A program made the translations under genes and the position numbers. From Adiantum capillus-veneris (lineage: Eukaryota; Streptophyta; Polypodiopsida; Polypodiales; Pteridaceae): DNA of 64,000 nucleotides. The stretch lies in NCBI GenBank assembly GCA_014529385.2, contig CM043953.1:81846338-81910337 (forward strand). Reading direction: 5' to 3'. Positions 58,694 through 64,000 of this stretch are shown piece by piece; the stretch's first letter is position 1, and each line of letters opens with the position of its first letter. The notes beneath the pieces were generated by a model. That model was given only the letters and a program-made list of their open reading frames with translations, searched no databases and had not been told where the DNA came from.

Positions 58694-61105
58694 ATGGCTG
58701 ACAGACTAGATGATGTGACTGAAGAGGTTTCCTCTTCACAGGGTCAACAGACACATGAAGTGGGTGAGTCCTCAAGACCACCACAGACTGATGATGATAT
58801 ATTCAGGACCCAGTTGGCTACTACTGTGGCTATGTTCACACAAGTAATGCAGAAACCGAGGTTTTTAGCCTTTCTGCAACCTCCTCTTCCGTCTCAACAA
58901 GTTGGGTCACTGGATCGTATTCAGAAGTCTGTTAAGGCTCAAGCACAGGTGATTCAGTCACTGGATCGTATTCAAAAGTCTGTTAAGGCTCAAGCACAGG
59001 TGATTCAGTCACTGGATCGTATTCAGAAGTCTGTTATGGCTCAAGCACAGGTGATTCACACTGCATAGTCAATGGAAACACCTGTACACTTGACGGAGAA
59101 CATGCAGTCTCCACAACCTGTGCCTAAGGTGCAAGAACAGGTGGCTGAGATGCCAGTCTTTCAAGTTGTACCAATTCAGCCAGCCACTTTTCAGCAGCCT
59201 ATAGCTGGTTCTAATGGGAAGGGAAGCAACCTACAGGCTATGCAACAAGTCTTCCCACCACCTTCAGTACACCCTGGCTATTTTGGAGGTGGATTGGTAT
59301 TCCAGAGCATGACTGGTCATGCACCTGGAAATCAGTTTTACATGCCAGGAACAGTGTTTGGGGGTGCTCAAACGATGATGCCTAACCCCATGTATGGTGT
59401 CACGGGCATGCTACCAGGGTTCCAAAGCACTCGGGGCCAATTTGGGACGCCACATGCAAATTTTGGTATGGCTGGAATTACAAATCAACAGCCAAATATG
59501 GCATTTCCTGGTCAACTTAATTGCAATCAGGGAACACAAATGAACCCTAGCAGTGTTCCCATGTTTCAGTCACTTCCATATGACAACTTAACGCCGCTGG
59601 AGAGGCCAACTCCGTACAAAGAAGGTGGCAAAGGTGTGACTTTCACGACCTTTACAGGGTTTGATGACAGGAAGAAGGCTCTCTCATTCCTCCAGCAGTT
59701 TGACAAGGCTCATGCAGGGGGAAACTTTACAGAGGCTTCAAAGGTCCGCAAGGCAGCCACTTTCTTGACAAGGAATGCGGGACAATGGTGGACAACTTTA
59801 TTGCTTCAAGGGCAAGCTCCGTCCACATGGATTTACTTCAAGCAGATTTTTGCAATAGCATGGTTATCTGATGACTTTGAAGCAGATGTCATGACAGAAT
59901 GGCACCTGCTTAATGCTGCTTCTTGCAAGAATCTGGATGATTACAATCGGAAGTTTTGGAAAGCTCTACTTCCAGTAACTTCCTATAGGTTTGTGCCATT
60001 GACAGAACAGATTGAAAAATATTGTTGTGGCCTACCCAAAGGATTGAGAAAGTACTGCACAAAGACCAAAGTCGCTACTTTGACGCAGCTCATCGAGGTA
60101 GCAAACACTCGCAATGGTTTGCTCAAGGTAGAAGACTATGAATTCAATACTGGCGTCAAGGAAGGATCAGCAAAGAAAAATTCAACGAAGAAGTATGTTC
60201 TCAAGGAGGCTCCGAAAGGGACTCAGGAGCCAGCCAACGCAGGGAAAGACAAAGCTATGGATGAATCAGAAAAGGGACCAGCGAAGAAATGGAAAAGACG
60301 TTTTCCTCGCACGTCTGAAGAGCAAAAGGTCCTGAGGTCAGAGAACAAATGCTTCATCTGTGAGCAGCCTGGCCACATTGCTTACAATTGTCCTACAAAG
60401 AAACGGCCAGCTAATTCTGAAGACAAGGAAGACAAGAAAGGAAAGAAGCCCATGGCTGGTCTAGTGTCAGATATGGTGGGCGATAAGCCAAATTCAGATG
60501 CAAGTGAGCTTTGCAGAGCATGGAGAAAGGTCAGGGATCAAACAGTGCTTATCTTCTTTGATCCAGGTGCCAAAGCCAACTTCATTTCCCCAGAATTGGC
60601 TTCAAAGTTGGGAATCATACCTGAAGAGATGGGGTATACAGCAGAGGCAGGTTTGGCATGTCCTGGCCATACAGAGGCTGTGACACCCATCATTGGAAAG
60701 TTGCGTCTACATATCCAGTCCTATGTAGATGTTGAAGAATTTTACATCATGCCACTGGACGGATGTGATGTGTTGTTAGGTATTCCTGGGTTGTTTCGTG
60801 TACAGGGAATCATGGATGCCTACAACAAAAAGATCACTGTACAGAGCACGGGAAAGACTCACATTCTGGATGTAAAGCTTAAAGAGGAGTCCATTCCCAC
60901 TGTATCAGCTTCTGCTATTACTTCTGTAATGAAAAAGCATCTTTCTGCGTACTTGGTTTTTGAACGTGAAGTGTCAGATTGTGATGAATCAAATTTATCT
61001 GTGCTAGATAAAGAAAGGTCAATGTTTTTACAACAGTATAGTGACTGTTTTCCGATTCATTACCGTCTCAATTACTGCCAGAGAGACCCGAGGACCATGC
61101 GATAG
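58694..61105 (+). pseudogene. Gypsy gag-protease polyprotein, interrupted
   Basis: Capsid, nucleocapsid and aspartic protease of a plant Ty3/Gypsy element. The chosen start is MADRLDDVTEE (58,694), shared with unit 1. A TAG at 59,066-59,068 (GAG in unit 1) splits gag; the frame continues unbroken to 61,105. In the 677-residue second part (counted from 59,072) a Met/Gln/Pro-rich region (50-170) precedes the gag core (190-345, GQWWTTLL and GLPKGLRKYC), a Lys-rich linker, the zinc knuckle CFICEQPGHIAYNC (427-440) and protease FFDPGAKANFIS (~495-506). The protease reads DPG where D-S/T-G is usual. Near 61,050 the frame slips; a DHAIDLVPG-type reading, the start of RT, follows in another frame. 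All RT, RNase H and integrase are missing. Confidence 0.88.
58907..59059 (+). repeat. In-frame 51-bp minisatellite x3 in gag
   Basis: Three nearly identical 51-bp copies (58,907-58,957; 58,958-59,008; 59,009-59,059), each coding SLDRIQKSVKAQAQVIQ or a one- or two-residue variant. Unit 1 has a single copy at ~57,017. The repeat likely extends a coiled-coil-like helix (Leu/Ile/Val heptads, inference). Confidence 0.97.
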
Positions 61106-61966
61106 ATTTGGTGCCAGGAGTGATGCCCTACACGCTACGCACTGCCCTCTCTCTCCTCTATGGCAGTATGTTATGCCCCTCTAGTGGGCTTTTCATTTGA
61201 CCAATGTACAGTTGTGTGGGTTCATGCGCGATTGCCGAGGCAAGAGCCTCTTGCACAGGTACTGGATTAGCTAGCGGCTAATCCCCCGCAGGTACAGGTG
61301 AATTCGGAGAGGTTTCACACCAGAAATCTCGTCCGATTCAATGGGCAAGTAGCCCTACAGGTGCGGGAGCTCGAGGACTTGCTACGGATGCGACCGGCAC
61401 GCGAAACGAAGCCCGAAACAGTAAATTACAGCCTGCTGTGTATTTTTGCAGGTTTAGGGTTTTGGCCCTAAACGTTCCCTAATACCCCCAGGAGGTTCGG
61501 GGACGCAAGGGGACCGCTGTACAGGTGATTTGGCGCATTTTCGGGGCTGAAAACAGAGAATTCAGCGTGCTGCAGATTCTCGCCAGGTTTTGCAAAGTGC
61601 CCGTATGCGTCGAGAAAGTCAATCAATGCGTGGGAATACTTGACTGTGAAGGGTCCTAATACAGTTATGCTGCCGAAATCCGGCCCGAACAGTTGAAATT
61701 CAGCCAAGCTTGTGCGGGGCAGCTTGTAGGGAACCACAGCGTTTATTCCCTCTGTTGAACAATAAAGAAATACCGAAAGGGGCGCCTAAGTTAGGGGCCA
61801 ATCTGGTGTCGGTCTACTCATACAAGTGCAATCTAGCAACCTGTATCCCTCTCCCCTTTGTTGTGTCTTGAAAGTACAGGTAAAGTGGACGACAAATTAA
61901 ATGGGTGAAAGGAAATAAGGTTTAAGTTTAAAGTCTACCGCCCTTTTTGAAAGTACAAGCCGGTTT
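61106..61966 (+). repeat. Gypsy LTR/leader, unit 3 (5'-truncated)
   Basis: It starts inside GGTGCCAGGAGTGATGCC (61,110-61,127), lacks the first ~600 bases of units 1 and 2, and then matches unit 2 closely. It contains the hairpin at 61,452-61,473 and AATAAAGAAATACCGAAAGG near 61,761. It ends at GGTTTCA (61,960-61,966), directly joined to gag interior; units 1 and 2 continue ATGGTTCC at this point. Confidence 0.85.
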
Positions 61967-63490
61967 CACAGTCTTCACAACCTGTGCCTAAGGTGCAAGA
62001 ACAGGTGGCTGAGATGCCAGTCTTTCAAGCTGTACCAATTAAGCCAGCCACTTTTCAGCAGCCTATAGCTGGTTCTAATGGGCAAGGAAACAACCTATAG
62101 GCTATGCAACAAGTCTTCCCACCACCTTCAGTACACCCTGGCTATTTTGGAGGCCAGAGCATGGCTCATCATGCACCTGGAAATCAGTTTTACACGCCAG
62201 AAACAGTGTTCGGGGGTGCTCAAACAATGATGCCTAACCCCATGTATGGTGTCACGGGCATGCTACCTGGGTTTCAAAGCACTCAGGGCCAATTTGGGAT
62301 GCCACAGGCAAATTTTGGTATGGCTGGAATTACAAATCAGCAGCCAAATATGGCATTTCCAGGTCAACTTAATTGCGGTCAGGGAACACAGATAAACCCT
62401 AACAGTGTTCCCATGTTTCACTTCTATATGACAACTTAACGCCGCTGGAGAGGCCAACTCCATACAAAGAAGGTGGCAAAGGTGTGACTTTCACGACCTT
62501 TACAGGGTTTGATGACAGGAAGAAGGCTCTCTCATTCCTCCAACAGTTTGACAAGGCCTATGCAAGGGGAAACTTTACAGAGGCTTCAAAGGTCCGCAAG
62601 GCAGCCACTTTCTTGACAGGGAATGCGGGACAATGGTGGACAACTTTATTGCTTCAAGGGCAATCTCCGTCCACATGGATTTACTTCAAGCAGATTTTTG
62701 CAGCAGCATGGTTATCTGATGACTTTAAGGCAGATGTCATGACAGAATGGCACCAGCTTAATGCTGCCACTTGCAAGAATCTAGATGACTACGATTGGAA
62801 GTTCTGGATTGAGAGAGTACTGCACGAAGACCAAAGTCACTACTTTGACACAGCTCATGGAGGTAGCAAACATTGGCAATGGTTTGCTTAAGGGAGAAGA
62901 TTGTGAATTCAATACTGGTGTCAAGGAAGAATCAGCCAAGAAAAATTCAGCAAAGAAGCACGTTCCCACTGAGGTTCCTAAAGGGACTCAGGAGCCAGCC
63001 AACGCAGGGAAAGGCAAAGCTACGGCTGAATCAAAAAAGGGACGAGCAAAGAAATGGAAAAGACGTTTTCCTCGCAAGTCGGAAGAGCAAAAGAAGGTCC
63101 TGAGGTCAGAGAACAAATGCTTTATCTGTGACAGCCTGGCCACATTGCTTATAATTGTCCTCAAAAGAAAAGGCCAGCTGATTCTGAAGACAAGGAAGAC
63201 ACGAAAGGAAAGAAGCCCATGGCTGGTCTAGTGCCAGATATGATGGGCGACAAGCCAAATTCAGATGCAAGTGAGCTTTGCAGAGCATGGGGAAAGGTCA
63301 GGGATCAAACAGTTCTTATCTTCTTTGATCAAGGTGCCAAAGCCAACTTCATTTCCCCAGAATTAGCTTCAAAGTTGGGAATCGGACCTGAAGAGATGGG
63401 GTATACAGCAGAGGCAGGTTTGGCATGTCCTAGTCATATAGAGGCTGTGACACCCATCATCGGAAAGTTGCGCCTACATATCTAGTCCTA
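61967..63490 (+). pseudogene. Second gag-protease copy, decayed
   Basis: Homologous to 59,105-60,730 at about 95% by eye, but missing the gag N-terminus. Breaks: TAG at 62,098-62,100; a 4-base loss near 62,418; a ~90-bp deletion near 62,806 at the shared text GGATTGAGA; a 1-base loss inside the zinc knuckle near 63,131; and TAG at 63,482-63,484. The protease site reads DQG, unlike DPG in the first copy. It ends abruptly at TATGTAGATG. Confidence 0.88.
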
Positions 63491-64000
63491 TGTAGATGCG
63501 TGGAGAACTCATGACATGGCAGCAGCTCTAGGGACAGCACGCAAAACGCACTAACTTGATGACGTGGCAACCTATACAGACCTCCGCGTTTTACGCTGGA
63601 TTGCTCGCATAGCAGGTGTACGGATTTATGTGTTTTCATCTGCGCTTGCTTTCGGGCCAGATGCTTTCAAAACTTGAAGCTTTTCATGTAACTCCTTTTG
63701 AGAGACCAAGGGCCTTTAAATATGAGCCAAGGGCTCATTCTCTAGCACGCTTCAGTGTGGCGGTGCAGAGCTTGGAGTACCGGCATTGTATTGAGTTCAA
63801 GCAATATAAAGAAATATCGAAAGGGGCGCCAATGTTTGAGGCCAGTGCTCTCTCTTGGGGTGGAACTCGGCCACTCCCCATTTCGTGTGTTGTGCAACTC
63901 TTTCAATTTAGTGTTGTTTGAAGTGCTTAAAGTTGTTTGGTCTATTCTTTTTCGTTGGCATGTGGTGCACCGTGCCCGTCCCTGTGACATCACGACGCCC
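63491..64000 (+). repeat. LTR-like sequence, right flank of cluster
   Basis: From ~63,580 it shares ordered blocks with 54,060-54,440 (TGCGCTTGCTTTCGGGCCAG; CTTGAAGCTTTTCATGTAAC; TAAAGAAATATCGAAAGGGG). Similarity is partial, so the two flanks are diverged members of a family rather than a fresh LTR pair. It continues past the window edge. Confidence 0.55.

Noticed and set aside
1-64000. CRISPR arrays, bacterial operons, rRNA genes, organellar DNA
   Set aside because: No evenly spaced short repeats with unique spacers, no Shine-Dalgarno-led gene clusters and no rRNA text seen; the content is typical plant nuclear DNA.

Overview
This window looks like nuclear DNA from a land plant with a large, transposon-rich genome. 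Three things support that: a split gene for the plastid-type transcription-repair coupling factor (Mfd/TRCF) helicase, PPR-protein relics, and LTR retrotransposons with plant-type initiator-tRNA primer sites. The wording of the PPR relic and of several Gypsy and LINE fragments reminds me of ferns (Ceratopteris/Adiantum-like), but that is memory-based inference and was not searched. I see no operons, bacterial signals, CRISPR arrays, or rRNA or functional tRNA genes.

Layout. 1-1.2 kb: GC-rich and simple sequence. 1.25-5.6 kb: a very large, old inverted repeat with two ~1.4-kb arms; a small LTR plus primer site sits in the spacer. 6-7 kb: decayed Ty3/Gypsy gag. 8.3-11.2 kb: an AT-rich tandem repeat with a ~185-245 bp period, interrupted by a CpG-rich insert full of GA and poly-C tracts. 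12,212-17,962: a complete non-coding LTR element (LARD type) with 153-bp LTRs and a CCAAT target duplication. 18-19.3 kb: more of the AT-rich repeat, split at 18,145-18,637 by a Mutator-type MITE with a 9-bp target duplication. 20.9-24.5 kb: dead autonomous Helitron (Rep plus helicase). 24.5-25.2 kb: PPR relic on the minus strand. 26.8 kb: LINE scrap.

28,087-33,635: a nearly intact Ty1/Copia element on the minus strand, with 192-bp LTRs differing at 2 sites and a GGAAG target duplication. It is disabled by one frameshift and one stop codon. 34-43 kb: mostly unrecognised AT-rich sequence with a SINE-like tRNA head, a strong 136-nt hairpin and small duplications.

44,160-50,281 (minus): the last six exons of the TRCF/Mfd-like gene, the only clearly functional host gene here. 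Its long introns hold Gypsy and LINE scraps. No further upstream exon was recognised to the window end, so the rest of the window may be a TE-filled intron of this gene.

51.6-64 kb: a nested Gypsy/LINE cluster. It holds inverted Gypsy RT, RNase H and integrase scraps, a LINE RT relic, then a head-to-tail series of one Gypsy family (LTR/leader, gag start, LTR/leader, gag-protease, truncated LTR/leader, gag-protease). The joints fall at short homologies, suggesting template switching or recombination. The elements do not form a pathway; the recognisable biology is one plastid DNA-repair gene embedded in layered mobile DNA.
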